From positions 186,001-250,000 of the forward strand of contig NZ_JAMQGO010000003.1 of the NCBI RefSeq assembly GCF_023703375.1: 64,000 bases of DNA, read 5' to 3'. Made by a program: the position numbers and the translations under genes. This DNA comes from Lutimaribacter degradans. Its GTDB lineage: Bacteria > Pseudomonadota > Alphaproteobacteria > Rhodobacterales > Rhodobacteraceae. Under the pieces are notes generated by a model. The model was not told the origin of the DNA. It ran no database searches and saw nothing but the letters and a program-made list of their open reading frames with translations. Below, piece after piece: positions 10,192 through 18,857 of this stretch; position 1 is the stretch's first letter; every line of letters starts with the position of its first letter.

Positions 10192-11826
10192 TCAGGCCCT
10201 TGCCTCCTCGGTATCGGCGTCCTCGTCCTCGTCAGCCTCGCCGGCTTCGGCGTCATCCGATTCAAGATCGGCCAGGTCCACCCAGCCCAGTTGCACGCGC
10301 GCCGTCATGATCATTGCCTGGGCTTCTTCAAGGCTTACCTCGAAAGGCTCCAACAGGCCGTCATCCTTGACGCGCTCGCCATTCACCGTCGTCCAGCCGC
10401 CGGCCAGTTCCCAGTCGGCGCAGGTGGCGAAATCTTCCAGCGTCTTGACGTCATCCTCGGCCAGCGCAACGATCATCTGCGGCGTCAGGCCCTCGAACTC
10501 AACCAGGCTGTCTTCGACCCCCAGTTCGCGGGCACGTTCCATCGCGGCGCGCGCTTGCTCTTCCAGCACGTCGCGGGCACGTGCCTGCAATTCGTTCGCG
10601 GTATCTTGGTCCACGCCGTCGATCACCAGCAGTTCGTCCAGTTCGACATAGGCGACTTCTTCGAGGTTCGTAAAGCCTTCGGCCACCAGCAACTGGGCAA
10701 AGAACTCGTCCAGGTCCAAGGTATCCATGAACAGCTTGGTGCGCACCTCGAATTCCTTCTGGCGGCGCTCGGATTCCTCGGCTTCGGTCATGATGTCGAT
10801 ATCCAGCCCGGTCAGCTGGCTGGCAAGGCGCACGTTCTGGCCACGGCGACCGATAGCCAGCGAAAGCTGATCGTCGGGCACGACAACCTCGATGCGCTCG
10901 GCATCTTCATCCAGAACCACCTTGGACACTTCGGCCGGTTGCAGCGCGTTCACAAGGAAGGTCGGCATATCCTCGTTCCAGGGGATGATGTCGATCTTTT
11001 CGCCCTGCAGTTCGTTCACCACGGCCTGCACGCGGCTGCCGCGCATACCAACGCAAGCGCCGACAGGGTCGATGCTACCATCATAGGAAATCACCGCGAT
11101 CTTCGCGCGTGAACCGGGGTCGCGGGCCACGGCCTTGATTTCGATGATACCGTCGTAGATTTCAGGCACCTCCATCTTGAACAGCTCGGCCATGAATTCC
11201 GGTGCCGTGCGCGACAGGAAGATCTGCGGGCCACGCGTTTCGCGGCGCACATCCTTGATGTAGCAGCGAATACGATCACCATTGCGATACGCCTCGCGCC
11301 CGATTTTCTCGTTGCGGCGCAGGATCGCTTCGCCCCGGCCGACATCGACGATGACATTGCCGAACTCTTCGCGCTTGACGACGCCGTTGATGATGGTGCC
11401 CACGCGATCCTTGAACTCTTCGAACTGGCGGTCGCGCTCGGCCTCGCGCACTTTCTGAATGATCACCTGCTTGCCGCTTTGGGCCGCGATCCGGCCCATG
11501 TCGACGGGCGGGATCTCTTCGGAATAGGTATCGCCGACCTGCGGGTTCTCCATGTATTGACGCGCCTGGTCGACCGTCATTTCCGCTTGGTAGTTCTCAA
11601 GCTCTTCGTCCTCGACCACCGTGCGCACACGGGTAAAGGTTGCGCGCCCGGTCTTGCGGTCGATCGACACGCGAATATCCATTTCGCTGCCATAGCGCGA
11701 CTTGGCCGCCCGCGCGAGCGACTCTTCCATCGCCTCGATCACCAGCGAGGGGTCGATCATCTTTTCGCGGGCCACGGCCTCGGCCGTTTGCAGAAGCTCA
11801 AGCTGGTTTGCAGAAGTGATGGCCAT
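10192..11826 (-). CDS. nusA: Transcription termination/antitermination factor NusA
   Basis: NusA binds RNA polymerase and nascent RNA to modulate pausing, intrinsic termination and antitermination. The 544-residue protein has the N-terminal polymerase-binding domain (about 1-125), an S1 domain (about 130-200) and two KH domains (about 225-345, with GMRGSRVQAVVNEL and IGRRGQNVRLASQL). It continues with helix-hairpin-helix acidic repeats (LLVIDGVDQDTANELQ region) and ends in a highly acidic tail. It lies 4 nt after rimP and 22 nt before the ylxR fusion. The terminator-like hairpin in the rimP leader makes NusA autoregulation an attractive hypothesis. Confidence 0.98.
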   Translation of the reverse strand: MAITSANQLELLQTAEAVAREKMIDPSLVIEAMEESLARAAKSRYGSEMDIRVSIDRKTGRATFTRVRTVVEDEELENYQAEMTVDQARQYMENPQVGDTYSEEIPPVDMGRIAAQSGKQVIIQKVREAERDRQFEEFKDRVGTIINGVVKREEFGNVIVDVGRGEAILRRNEKIGREAYRNGDRIRCYIKDVRRETRGPQIFLSRTAPEFMAELFKMEVPEIYDGIIEIKAVARDPGSRAKIAVISYDGSIDPVGACVGMRGSRVQAVVNELQGEKIDIIPWNEDMPTFLVNALQPAEVSKVVLDEDAERIEVVVPDDQLSLAIGRRGQNVRLASQLTGLDIDIMTEAEESERRQKEFEVRTKLFMDTLDLDEFFAQLLVAEGFTNLEEVAYVELDELLVIDGVDQDTANELQARARDVLEEQARAAMERARELGVEDSLVEFEGLTPQMIVALAEDDVKTLEDFATCADWELAGGWTTVNGERVKDDGLLEPFEVSLEEAQAMIMTARVQLGWVDLADLESDDAEAGEADEDEDADTEEARA

Positions 11827-11830
11827 TGTT

Positions 11831-12403
11831 TCAGTCCTCCTGGGAACCGTCTTCGGTTTCTATTTCGTCAAACGATGTTTCGTTCAAAACGCCCGCATCC
11901 TTGCGCGCCTTCAACATTTCCTTGATCAGGTCGTCGGTCAGCACCAGCTTGGCTTCGGACAGCCAGTCGTATTGCAGGCCAATCGTGCCCTCGGTCACGT
12001 TGACCAGCACCTCGTCACCCTCGACCCCGGCCAACACGCCCTTGAACCGGCGGCGGCCATCAATCGTTTCCGAGGTCTCCAGCTTGACCTCGTAGCCCTC
12101 GTACATCTCGAAATCCTTGAGACGGGTCAGGGGCCGGTCGATGCCGGGGCTGGAAACTTCCAGAACATACTGATCGGTAAGCGGGTCTTCGACATCCAGA
12201 ACGGCGCTGACGGCGTTCGAAATCTCGGCGCATTCATCAACCTCGATCCCGCCTGCGGGACGCTCGGCCATGATCTGCAGGGTGTTCGTCTTGCCGCCCA
12301 TCAGGCGAACGCGTACCAGCTCGAACCCCATGTCCTCGATCACGGGGCCGATGATCTCGGCAATGCGCCGGTCAATGGCGGTTTTGGCGATCAGGTCGCT
12401 CAT
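11831..12403 (-). CDS. rimP: Ribosome maturation factor RimP
   Basis: RimP (190 residues) assists late maturation of the 30S subunit. The N-terminal alpha/beta domain contains [20 protein letters not shown] and the conserved [19 protein letters not shown] stretch. The central [14 protein letters not shown] motif is diagnostic, and a small SH3-like C-terminal domain follows. The ATG at 12403 begins [11 protein letters not shown]; an upstream in-frame ATG would run through the leader hairpin at 12419-12442 and is rejected. It is the promoter-proximal gene of the operon and ends 4 nt before nusA. Confidence 0.96.
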   Translation of the reverse strand: MSDLIAKTAIDRRIAEIIGPVIEDMGFELVRVRLMGGKTNTLQIMAERPAGGIEVDECAEISNAVSAVLDVEDPLTDQYVLEVSSPGIDRPLTRLKDFEMYEGYEVKLETSETIDGRRRFKGVLAGVEGDEVLVNVTEGTIGLQYDWLSEAKLVLTDDLIKEMLKARKDAGVLNETSFDEIETEDGSQED

Positions 12404-12418
12404 GCGTGCTCCAAACAC

Positions 12419-12442
12419 AAAAAAACGGGCGCGCGGCCCGTT
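12419..12442 (-). terminator. Intrinsic terminator-like hairpin in the rimP leader
   Basis: On the minus strand a perfect 7-bp stem AACGGGC/GCCCGTT with a 5-nt GC loop runs directly into a U-tract. It sits 15 nt before the rimP ATG, downstream of a promoter-like site at 12495-12523. It could terminate the upstream pip transcript, attenuate the rimP-nusA-infB operon, or both. Confidence 0.8.
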
Positions 12443-12494
12443 CAACGTTCCGGTGGGCGCCGGGAGTGGACCCCAGCGCGCCGCTGTTGATGGG

Positions 12495-12523
12495 GATATA
12501 GGCCGTCATGCCCGAGTCTGCAA
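12495..12523 (-). promoter_or_regulatory. Candidate promoter of the rimP-nusA-infB operon
   Basis: On the minus strand TTGCAG (12518-12523) and TATATC (12495-12500) are separated by exactly 17 nt, just downstream of the pip stop. Transcription would start near 12488, giving a leader of about 85 nt containing the hairpin at 12419-12442. The hexamers match the consensus moderately (3/6 and 4/6). Confidence 0.5.
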
Positions 12524-12533
12524 GCGGTTTCCC

Positions 12534-13517
12534 TCAACCTTCTTTTTCCGCCTCGGCCAGGCTGTCCATGATCCGCAGCAGTTCCGAGCTGATTCCAGGC
12601 TCGCTCAGGGCGTGACCGGCATCGCGCACCATGTGCAGTTCGGCCTCGGGCCATCGCTGCGCCAACATCCAGGCGGAATGTGGCGGGCAGATCATGTCAT
12701 ACCGGCCCTGCACGATATCGCCGGGAATATGCGCGATCCGCCCCATGTCCTGCAAGATCTGGCCGTCACGCTCCAAGAAGGCCTTGTTGGTGAAGAAATG
12801 ATTTTCCAACCGGGCAAATGCGCGTGCGTAATCGCCCGGCGCCTCGCCCGCGCGGCCGTTCATACCCATCGAGGCCAGCGCATTTTCCCAGGCTGACCAT
12901 GTCTTTCCAAAACGCATCTCGGTATGCATGTCGCCGGAAAACAGCCGCCGGTGATAGGCCGCGATCAGGTCATCACGCTCATCCTCGGGGATCGGATCGA
13001 CGAATCGTGCCCAGACCTCGGGCCAGAACTTGCCTGCTCCCCCGCCGTAGAACCAATCAAGCTCGGCTTGCGTGGCCAGGAATACGCCGCGCAAGATCAG
13101 GTGGCGCACCGTGATCGGGTGCGCCTGCGCATAGATCAGCGCCAGCGTCGCCCCCCAGGACCCACCGAACACCATCCAGCTTTCGATTTCCAGCTCGGAG
13201 CGGATCGTCTCGATATCCTCGACCAGGTGCCAGGTCGTGTTGGCACGCACGCTGGCATTGGGCCGCGACCGCCCGCAACCGCGCTGGTCGAACAGAACAA
13301 TGCGATAGATTTCGGGATCGAAAAAACGGCGCATCACCGGGCTGCACCCACCGCCGGGCCCGCCATGCAGCACGACGACAGGCAAGCCGCCCGGATTTCC
13401 CGACTGCTCGACATAAAGCGTATGCCCGTCGCTCACCTGCAACATCCGCTGATCAAATGGATCGATAGACGGGTAAAGGTGACGAACCGCGCTGTTTTGA
13501 CCTGAGTATTTATCCAT
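12534..13517 (-). CDS. pip: Proline iminopeptidase
   Basis: This 327-residue alpha/beta-hydrolase is predicted to release N-terminal proline from peptides in the cytoplasm. The oxyanion-hole motif HGGPGGG is at 51-57, FDQRGCGRS is at about 76-84, and the nucleophile elbow GGSWG places Ser120 at the active site. The catalytic His lies near the C-terminus ([10 protein letters not shown]). Length and motifs fit peptidase family S33. It is divergent from ubiG across a 49-nt gap. Its likely terminator is the hairpin at 12419-12442. Confidence 0.95.
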   Translation of the reverse strand: MDKYSGQNSAVRHLYPSIDPFDQRMLQVSDGHTLYVEQSGNPGGLPVVVLHGGPGGGCSPVMRRFFDPEIYRIVLFDQRGCGRSRPNASVRANTTWHLVEDIETIRSELEIESWMVFGGSWGATLALIYAQAHPITVRHLILRGVFLATQAELDWFYGGGAGKFWPEVWARFVDPIPEDERDDLIAAYHRRLFSGDMHTEMRFGKTWSAWENALASMGMNGRAGEAPGDYARAFARLENHFFTNKAFLERDGQILQDMGRIAHIPGDIVQGRYDMICPPHSAWMLAQRWPEAELHMVRDAGHALSEPGISSELLRIMDSLAEAEKEG

Positions 13518-13566
13518 AAGCGCCCTATATAGGTTGCCAGATACAAAAGAGCATACGGAGAGCAGA

Positions 13567-14313
13567 ATGCAAACCGCTCAAACGACCGTGGACCCGGGCG
13601 AAGTCGCCAAATTCGAGGCGATGGCCGCCGAATGGTGGGATCCGAAGGGCAAGTTCAAGCCGTTGCACATGCTGAACTCGTGCAGGTTGGACTATATCAC
13701 GCAGCAGATAGCCGGGGAATTCGGCCGTGACCTGACGGCCGAGGCGCCCTTTGCCGAGCTGCGTATCCTGGATATCGGGTGTGGCGGCGGGCTGTTGAGC
13801 GAACCGATGGCGCGCCTTGGCGCTGACATTGTGGGCGCGGACGCGGCCGAGCGCAACATTCCCGTTGCACAGATCCATGCCGAGCAATCGGGCCTGGATA
13901 TCGATTACCGCCACACCACCGCCGAAGCGATGGCCGAGGCGGGTGAGCAGTTCGACGTGTTGCTGAACATGGAGGTGGTCGAACACGTGTCCGACCCGCT
14001 GGCCTATCTGACCGCCTGCCGGCAGTTGCTGAAGCCCGGCGGGCTGATGATCTGTTCAACCATCAACCGCAATGCCAAGAGCTTTGCCATGGCGATCGTC
14101 GGCGCGGAATACGTGATGCGCTGGCTGCCCAAGGGAACGCATGAATGGCAGAAATTCATCACGCCCGACGAATTGTATGACCTGATCCGCAACGCAGGGC
14201 TGACGCCCGTCGACCGCAAGGGGTTCGTGTTCAACCCCGTCACCTGGAACTGGTCGCTGTCAGCGCGCGACCTGAGCGTGAACTACGTCACCGCCAGCAC
14301 CAAGCCCGCCTGA
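13567..14313 (+). CDS. ubiG: Ubiquinone O-methyltransferase UbiG
   Basis: UbiG performs the two S-adenosylmethionine-dependent O-methylations of ubiquinone biosynthesis. The 248-residue protein shows the typical N-terminus ([22 protein letters not shown]), SAM motif I DIGCGGG at 69-75, and a MEVVEHV motif followed by LKPGG. The ATG at 13567 has GGAGA 7 nt upstream; an earlier in-frame TTG at 13534 has no ribosome site. The gap to divergent pip contains the 10-bp palindrome CCTATATAGG (13525-13534 region), which could hold back-to-back -10 elements. An inverted-repeat cluster follows the gene. Confidence 0.96.
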   Translation: MQTAQTTVDPGEVAKFEAMAAEWWDPKGKFKPLHMLNSCRLDYITQQIAGEFGRDLTAEAPFAELRILDIGCGGGLLSEPMARLGADIVGADAAERNIPVAQIHAEQSGLDIDYRHTTAEAMAEAGEQFDVLLNMEVVEHVSDPLAYLTACRQLLKPGGLMICSTINRNAKSFAMAIVGAEYVMRWLPKGTHEWQKFITPDELYDLIRNAGLTPVDRKGFVFNPVTWNWSLSARDLSVNYVTASTKPA

Positions 14314-14321
14314 CCCGAAGG

Positions 14322-14425
14322 AGCGCGCGTGCCGCGCGCACCGGTTTCGCATCGCCTGCGCGATGCCGGTCAGGGGGCGCTGCCCCCTCGGCCTTCGGCC
14401 TCACCCCCGGGGTATTTGGCGCAAG
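14322..14425. repeat. Cluster of inverted repeats (REP-like intergenic element / terminators)
   Basis: Between convergent ubiG and the marR-like gene, at least four hairpins are packed into about 100 nt. They are a GCGCG/CGCGC pair (14323-14338), an ACCGG...CCGGT stem enclosing GCATCGC/GCGATGC (about 14340-14370), AGGGGGC/GCCCCCT (14372-14388) and GGCC-TTC-GGCC (14390-14400). They are followed by CCCCGGGGTATTTGGCGCAA. From memory, similar GC hairpins ending in a GGTATTTG-type tail recur downstream of genes in Rhodobacterales. Only one copy is seen here. Confidence 0.6.
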
Positions 14426-14434
14426 AGGAAGATA

Positions 14435-14899
14435 TCAATCATCTTCCAGCTTCACGCGCAACTCGCGCAGGATGGGAAGTACGGCGCGCACTTTTTCCTC
14501 GCCCAATTCGTCGGCCAGTTCGGAGATCATCGGCGAGATTGCGGCCAGGGCGGCATCACGCGCCTTTCGGCCCGCCGGGCTGATCGCGACCATCTTGCGC
14601 CGCGCGTCATCCCAGTCGGGGCGGATATGCACGTAACCTGCCCATTCCAGCTTGCCGAGCGTGTTGGTCATGGCGCCGCGTGTGACGTGGAAAGACTTGG
14701 CAAGCTGGGCCGGGCTGCGCTCACCCCCGGCGCGGGCCAGGTGATTGAGAACCGAGAAATGCGAAATCTCCATTCCCTTGGGCAGGACACGTGACAGGCG
14801 GTTGCGCACCAGTTGGTCCGCGGTCAGCAATTCGCTGAAGAGCGCAATTGCCAAGGGGCTGGTGGCGTCAGGCATCGGGCGGCTCGTAATCTCGGTCAT
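14435..14899 (-). CDS. MarR-family transcriptional regulator
   Basis: The 154-residue protein has the MarR winged-helix fold: a helical dimerisation N-terminus, then the HTH (SPAQLAKSFHVTRGAMTNTL at about 61-80). The wing (DDARRKMVAISPAGR) and a C-terminal dimerisation helix follow. It is the last gene of a comF-grxC-nitrilase-marR row and overlaps the nitrilase end by 32 nt. A second in-frame ATG at 14875 would shorten the overlap to 8 nt, and neither start has a strong Shine-Dalgarno. The ligand and target genes are unknown; local autoregulation is only a guess. Confidence 0.88.
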   Translation of the reverse strand: MTEITSRPMPDATSPLAIALFSELLTADQLVRNRLSRVLPKGMEISHFSVLNHLARAGGERSPAQLAKSFHVTRGAMTNTLGKLEWAGYVHIRPDWDDARRKMVAISPAGRKARDAALAAISPMISELADELGEEKVRAVLPILRELRVKLEDD

Positions 14900-15704
14900 G
14901 TGTCAGCGATGGCACACGGCTCCGGGCCTGCGCGACCCGGGACAGGTCTAGATCGACAACATGCACACCCGGGTCGGTGCCGGCATCCAGCAGCACTTCG
15001 CCCCAGGGCGCGACGGCCAGGCTATGGCCGTGGGTCTGGCGTGCCCGGCCACGACTGGCGGCATGGGTGCCGGTTTGCGCGGGCGCCAGGAGGAAACACC
15101 CCGTCTCGATGGCCCGGGCACGCAGGAGCGGTTGCCAATGCGCATCGCCCGTGACGGGGGAAAACGCCGAGGGCACCGCCAGGACATCGGCGCCCGCCTG
15201 CGCGAGATCGCGATAAAGATGCGCAAACCGCAGATCGTAGCAGATGGTCATGCCCAGCATCGCATCACCCGCCCGTGCCAGCACGGCACGATCGCCCGGA
15301 CGGTAGCCTGCACTTTCGCGGTAGGTTTCGGTTTCGCTGACCTGAACATCGAACATGTGGATCTTGTCATAGCGCGCCGCGACCTGACCATCAGGCGCAA
15401 TCAGAAACGAGCGGTTGGCAAAACGCCCATCTGCATCATCCGTTTTCAACGCAAGCGATCCGATCAAGATCCAGACGCCGGCCTTTTTCGCGGCGCCTGT
15501 CATCGCCGCAAGCGTCGGGTCATCGTTTTCGTGGCGCAGAACCTGTTGCTGGCGGGTGCGGCTGGCCGAAACGCAGTTCGTCACCTCGGGCGTCAGCACC
15601 AGCTGGGCGCCCTGGTCAACGGCCCGCTGCACCATGCCCATCGTGACGGGCAGGTTCGCCTCGGGGTCATCCCCTGAACTGAGTTGCAGCAGCGCCGCGC
15701 GCAT
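14868..15704 (-). CDS. Nitrilase-superfamily amidase (deaminated glutathione amidase-like)
   Basis: This 278-residue carbon-nitrogen hydrolase has the full catalytic triad: Glu40 (LTPE), Lys114 (YDKIHMFDV) and Cys155 (TICYDLRF). The YDKIHMFD context and length resemble the Nit1/NitA branch, whose members hydrolyse deaminated glutathione to 2-oxoglutarate and Cys-Gly. That specificity is inferred from family resemblance. It lies 4 nt after grxC, which suits a thiol/glutathione-maintenance context, and overlaps the marR-like gene downstream. Confidence 0.9.
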   Translation of the reverse strand: MRAALLQLSSGDDPEANLPVTMGMVQRAVDQGAQLVLTPEVTNCVSASRTRQQQVLRHENDDPTLAAMTGAAKKAGVWILIGSLALKTDDADGRFANRSFLIAPDGQVAARYDKIHMFDVQVSETETYRESAGYRPGDRAVLARAGDAMLGMTICYDLRFAHLYRDLAQAGADVLAVPSAFSPVTGDAHWQPLLRARAIETGCFLLAPAQTGTHAASRGRARQTHGHSLAVAPWGEVLLDAGTDPGVHVVDLDLSRVAQARSRVPSLTHDRDYEPPDA

Positions 15705-15708
15705 TTCG

Positions 15709-15969
15709 TCAGCGCCCGGTCAGGAGCGGATCAAGTTTGCCCTCGCGTTCCAGGGCATAAAGCTCGTCGCAACCGCCAACATGCGTCGCACCGATGAAAA
15801 TCTGTGGCACCGTGCGCCCGCCATTTGCACGCTCGATCATTTCGGGTTTGCGGTCAGGGTTGGCCCAGACATCGATTTCGGAAAAGGTCACGCCCTTTTG
15901 GCCCAGCAGGCGTTTTGCCGCGTGGCAAAAGCCGCAAAGCGGTGACGTGTAGATTTCGATTTGTTGCAT
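15709..15969 (-). CDS. grxC: Glutaredoxin 3
   Basis: An 86-residue glutaredoxin that should reduce protein disulfides or glutathione mixed disulfides using glutathione. The dithiol active site is CGFC (residues 12-15, in TSPLCGFCHAAKRLL) rather than the common CPYC. The cis-Pro loop (GGRTVPQIFI) and the GGCDELYAL glutathione-binding segment are present. A clear ATG at 15969 begins MQQIEIYTSP. It is followed after 4 nt by the nitrilase-like gene and preceded at 39 nt by comF. Confidence 0.95.
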   Translation of the reverse strand: MQQIEIYTSPLCGFCHAAKRLLGQKGVTFSEIDVWANPDRKPEMIERANGGRTVPQIFIGATHVGGCDELYALEREGKLDPLLTGR

Positions 15970-16008
15970 GAAAGACCCCTTTTTGAATTTCCAATGTCTT
16001 AAGGGGAT

Positions 16009-16731
16009 TTAGGGGCGCTTGGCAACGCGTGCCAGTGCGATCGTGCAAACCTGTGCCGCGCCGGCGGCCAGGCAGGCCTCGGTGCAGGCGGCCAGGGTAG
16101 CCCCGGATGTCATTACGTCATCGACCAGCAAAACCGCGCGGCCGGGCAAGATGTTCGCGCGTTTCGGGTGCACGGAAATGGCCGCGGACAGCGCGGCAAA
16201 GCGGGCATCGCGCGACTTGCATTCCAGCGGCTCCGTCCTGCGATGGCGGCACAGCAGATCAGGGCAGCAGGGCAACCCGGTTTCACGCGACAGGGCCTGT
16301 GCCAGCAAGGCCGACTGGTTGAACCGACGACGCAAAAGGCGCGACCAGTGCAAGGGAACGGGTGCAAGGATGACACCGGGCCGGACAAGCGGCCGGGCGG
16401 CCCGGGCCATCCAGCGCGCCGCGGGCCGGGAAATTTCGTGACGATCGCCATGCTTGAGCGCCAGTACCAGGCGCCGACCGTTGCCTTCGTACAACAGCGC
16501 GGCGCGCCCGCGTGCCCAGGGCCGTGCAATGGCAAGGCAGTCGTCACAATGGGCGATTTCGCCCGGCTCGCCCCCGGGAAGAGGCATGCCGCACAAGTCG
16601 CAAACCACGCCGCCGATAAAGGGTGTATCGCGCCAACAAGGCCCGCAGAGGCCAAAATCGCTTTCCACCATGTCGCCGCATTGCAAGCAGCGCGGCGGAT
16701 AGACCATGCGGATCAAGGTTTGAAGTGTCAT
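16009..16731 (-). CDS. ComF-family phosphoribosyltransferase-like protein
   Basis: The 240-residue protein has an N-terminal zinc-ribbon region with paired cysteines (CLQCGD, CGPC, CDLCG, CDDC) and a C-terminal phosphoribosyltransferase fold with the PRPP-binding loop VLLVDDVMTSGAT near residues 199-211. The FNQSALLAQALS segment is also typical. In naturally competent bacteria ComF acts in DNA uptake; elsewhere the family's exact role is unclear. Expression from upstream of 16731 probably drives comF-grxC-nitrilase-marR. It is divergent from the methyltransferase gene across only 25 nt. Confidence 0.9.
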   Translation of the reverse strand: MTLQTLIRMVYPPRCLQCGDMVESDFGLCGPCWRDTPFIGGVVCDLCGMPLPGGEPGEIAHCDDCLAIARPWARGRAALLYEGNGRRLVLALKHGDRHEISRPAARWMARAARPLVRPGVILAPVPLHWSRLLRRRFNQSALLAQALSRETGLPCCPDLLCRHRRTEPLECKSRDARFAALSAAISVHPKRANILPGRAVLLVDDVMTSGATLAACTEACLAAGAAQVCTIALARVAKRP

Positions 16732-16756
16732 CGCCCTGCCTCTATATCCCGGTCAC

Positions 16757-17581
16757 ATGACAGACACGCCCCGCCTGACAGACCGTAGCGCCCTGGCGCG
16801 CAACCGAGCCCGCGCCATTGCGCAAGGCCCGGAGCTGTTCCTGCACGAGGCTGCGCTAGACGAGGTTCAGGATCGCCTGTCCATGGTTAACAGGGCGTTT
16901 ACCAAGCCAGCCATCGTCACCGGCTTTCCCGATTTCTGGTCATCGGCCATGCCGCATGCCAAGATCGTGCCGGATGACGAGGTTCTGGCCCTCGATCAGG
17001 GCGCGCACGACCTGGTGATACATGCCATGGCGTTGCACTGGGCGAATGACCCTGTCGGCCAGGTGATTCAATGCCGACGGTCGCTGCAAGCCGATGGGAT
17101 GTTCCTTTCCATGGCCTTTGGCGGCCAAACGCTTGCCCATCTGCGCACCGCGCTGGCCGAGGCCGAGTCACAGATCACGGGCGGATTGTCGCCGCGCGTT
17201 GCCCCGATGGCCGAGATACGCGGCATGGGGGCGTTGCTGCAGCGGGCCGGGCTGGCGCTGCCCGTGGCCGACTCGGTGCCGCTGAAAGTATCTTATGCCG
17301 ATACGCTGGCCCTGATGCGCGACCTGCGCGCCATGGGCGAGGGCAACGCCTTGGCGGCACGGTTGCGTCACCCTACCCGCCGCGCCGTGTTTGCCCGTGC
17401 TTCGGCTATCCATGCCGAACTGGCCGCTGACGCCGCAGGGCGCATGACCGAAACCTTCGAGCTGGTCATTCTTACCGGCTGGGCACCCGACGACAGCCAA
17501 CCGAAACCCCTGCGCCCCGGGTCGGCCCAAAGCCGCCTGGCCGATGCGCTGGGCACACAGGAAACCAAGCTTCGCGATTGA
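16757..17581 (+). CDS. BioC/NDUFAF5-like SAM-dependent methyltransferase
   Basis: The 274-residue protein resembles the methyltransferase family that includes NDUFAF5 and BioC. It has RARAIAQGPELFLHEAALDEV at the N-terminus, MALHWANDPVGQVIQC at the motif usually written LHWVNDLPG, then LQADGMFLSMAFGG. The glycine-rich SAM motif I is weak (IVTGFPDFW), so catalytic competence is not certain. In mitochondria the relative modifies a complex I subunit; the bacterial substrate is unknown. It is divergent from comF and immediately upstream of hemH. Confidence 0.82.
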   Translation: MTDTPRLTDRSALARNRARAIAQGPELFLHEAALDEVQDRLSMVNRAFTKPAIVTGFPDFWSSAMPHAKIVPDDEVLALDQGAHDLVIHAMALHWANDPVGQVIQCRRSLQADGMFLSMAFGGQTLAHLRTALAEAESQITGGLSPRVAPMAEIRGMGALLQRAGLALPVADSVPLKVSYADTLALMRDLRAMGEGNALAARLRHPTRRAVFARASAIHAELAADAAGRMTETFELVILTGWAPDDSQPKPLRPGSAQSRLADALGTQETKLRD

Positions 17582-17657
17582 CCTGGGCGGAATAACGCTT
17601 ATTTCCCGCAGGAACTCATGCAAATTCACGAATAGAACAAAAACCAAGAGGCCCGCC

Positions 17658-18725
17658 ATGCTGGATGCGACAAACACGGCCATACGCCCCGAACATGCAC
17701 CGGCGGATCACCCCGCCATTCCGAAAGAAAAGATCGGCATTCTGCTGGCCAACCTTGGCACACCTGACAACTACGATTACTGGTCGATGCGGCGCTATCT
17801 GAATGAATTTCTGTCGGACCGCCGGGTGATCGACTACAGCCCGTGGCTGTGGCAGCCACTTCTGCAACTGGTCATCTTGACCAAGCGCCCCTTTACCAGC
17901 GGTGCAGCCTACAAAAGCATCTGGAACGAAGAGCAGGGCGAAAGCCCGCTGATGACGATCACCAAGGATCAGACCGCCGCAATCTCCAAGGCCATGCAAG
18001 AGCAGTATGGCGACAAGGTCATGGTTGATTTCTGCATGCGTTACGGCAACCCCTCGACCAAGTCGAAGGTGCGCAAGATGGTTGAGGCGGGATGCCGCCG
18101 CATCCTGTTCGTTCCGCTATATCCGCAACAGGCCGGCGCCACCTCGGCCACCGCGAATGACGAGTTCTTTCGCGCGCTGATGCAAGAGAAATGGCAACCC
18201 GCCGCGCGCACGATTCCGGCCTATTTCGACCATCCGAAATATATCGATGCGCTGGCCCAATCGGTAGATCGCGCCTACGCCCAGATGGAAACCAAGCCCG
18301 ACATGCTGGTGTGTTCCTATCACGGGATGCCTAAGCGGTACCTGCTTGAGGGCGACCCTTATCATTGCCAGTGCCAGAAAAACACGCGCCTTCTGAAAGA
18401 ACGGCTGGGATGGGACGACAGCCAGATCTGTACCACCTTCCAGTCGGTATTCGGGTCAGAAGAATGGCTGCGCCCCTATACGGTGGAACACGTTGCGCAC
18501 CTGGCCGAGGAAGGCAAAAAGAACATCGCCGTCATTGCCCCGGCCTTTTCGGCCGATTGCATCGAAACGCTCGAAGAGATCAACGAAGAGATCAAGGAAA
18601 GCTTTGAAGAGGCGGGTGGCGAGAAATTCACCTATATTCCCTGCCTCAATGACGAGCCCGCGCATATCGAGGCGTTGTGCGACGTGATCAACACCGAGCT
18701 TGAAGGCTGGATTGAAACCGCCTGA
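17658..18725 (+). CDS. hemH: Ferrochelatase
   Basis: HemH inserts ferrous iron into protoporphyrin IX as the last step of protoheme synthesis. The 355-residue protein has the N-terminal LLANLGTPD, the central FCMRYGNPST and LFVPLYPQQAGAT segments, the CSYHGMPKRY motif with the active-site His, and a C-terminal PAFSADCIETLEEI. The ATG at 17658 has AGAGG 8 nt upstream. Readthrough of the frame into the upstream methyltransferase is ignored. A hairpin pair and a strong bidirectional terminator follow. hemJ and hemW occur elsewhere in the window. Confidence 0.97.
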   Translation: MLDATNTAIRPEHAPADHPAIPKEKIGILLANLGTPDNYDYWSMRRYLNEFLSDRRVIDYSPWLWQPLLQLVILTKRPFTSGAAYKSIWNEEQGESPLMTITKDQTAAISKAMQEQYGDKVMVDFCMRYGNPSTKSKVRKMVEAGCRRILFVPLYPQQAGATSATANDEFFRALMQEKWQPAARTIPAYFDHPKYIDALAQSVDRAYAQMETKPDMLVCSYHGMPKRYLLEGDPYHCQCQKNTRLLKERLGWDDSQICTTFQSVFGSEEWLRPYTVEHVAHLAEEGKKNIAVIAPAFSADCIETLEEINEEIKESFEEAGGEKFTYIPCLNDEPAHIEALCDVINTELEGWIETA

Positions 18726-18741
18726 TCGGGTGATGCGAATT

Positions 18742-18769
18742 GCGCGGATGGGTCTTTTCCCATCTGCGC
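18742..18769 (+). terminator. Hairpin downstream of hemH
   Basis: GCGC-G-GATGGG / CCCATC-T-GCGC forms a long stem with one internal mismatch and a TCTTTT loop. It begins 17 nt after the hemH stop. It lacks a following T-tract, so it may stabilise the mRNA 3' end rather than terminate transcription. Confidence 0.5.
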
Positions 18770-18810
18770 GACCACCAGGCAACGCGAATTTCCGGGGCAA
18801 AGGCACAAAA

Positions 18811-18840
18811 AAAGGCGGTGGAAAATCCACCGCCTTTCTT
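18811..18840. terminator. Bidirectional intrinsic terminator between hemH and a small membrane peptide gene
   Basis: AAAGGCGGTGGA and TCCACCGCCTTT form a perfect 12-bp stem with a 3-nt loop. An A-run lies on the left and CTTCTT on the right, so it can end the rightward hemH transcript and the leftward transcript of the gene at 18858-19040. Confidence 0.9.
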
Positions 18841-18857
18841 CTTGCGTTTCCGCAGGC

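Noticed and set aside
8182..11112. A 976-codon open frame on the plus strand opposite infB, the ylxR fusion and nusA
   Set aside because: It is antisense to three well-recognised genes. Long antisense frames arise from strong third-position GC bias, and its translation shows no known domain and crosses several gene boundaries.
12446..12533. A tRNA gene upstream of rimP, as in E. coli (metY)
   Set aside because: No cloverleaf or conserved T-loop (GGTTCGAATCC-like) sequence is present; the interval holds a promoter-like pair instead.
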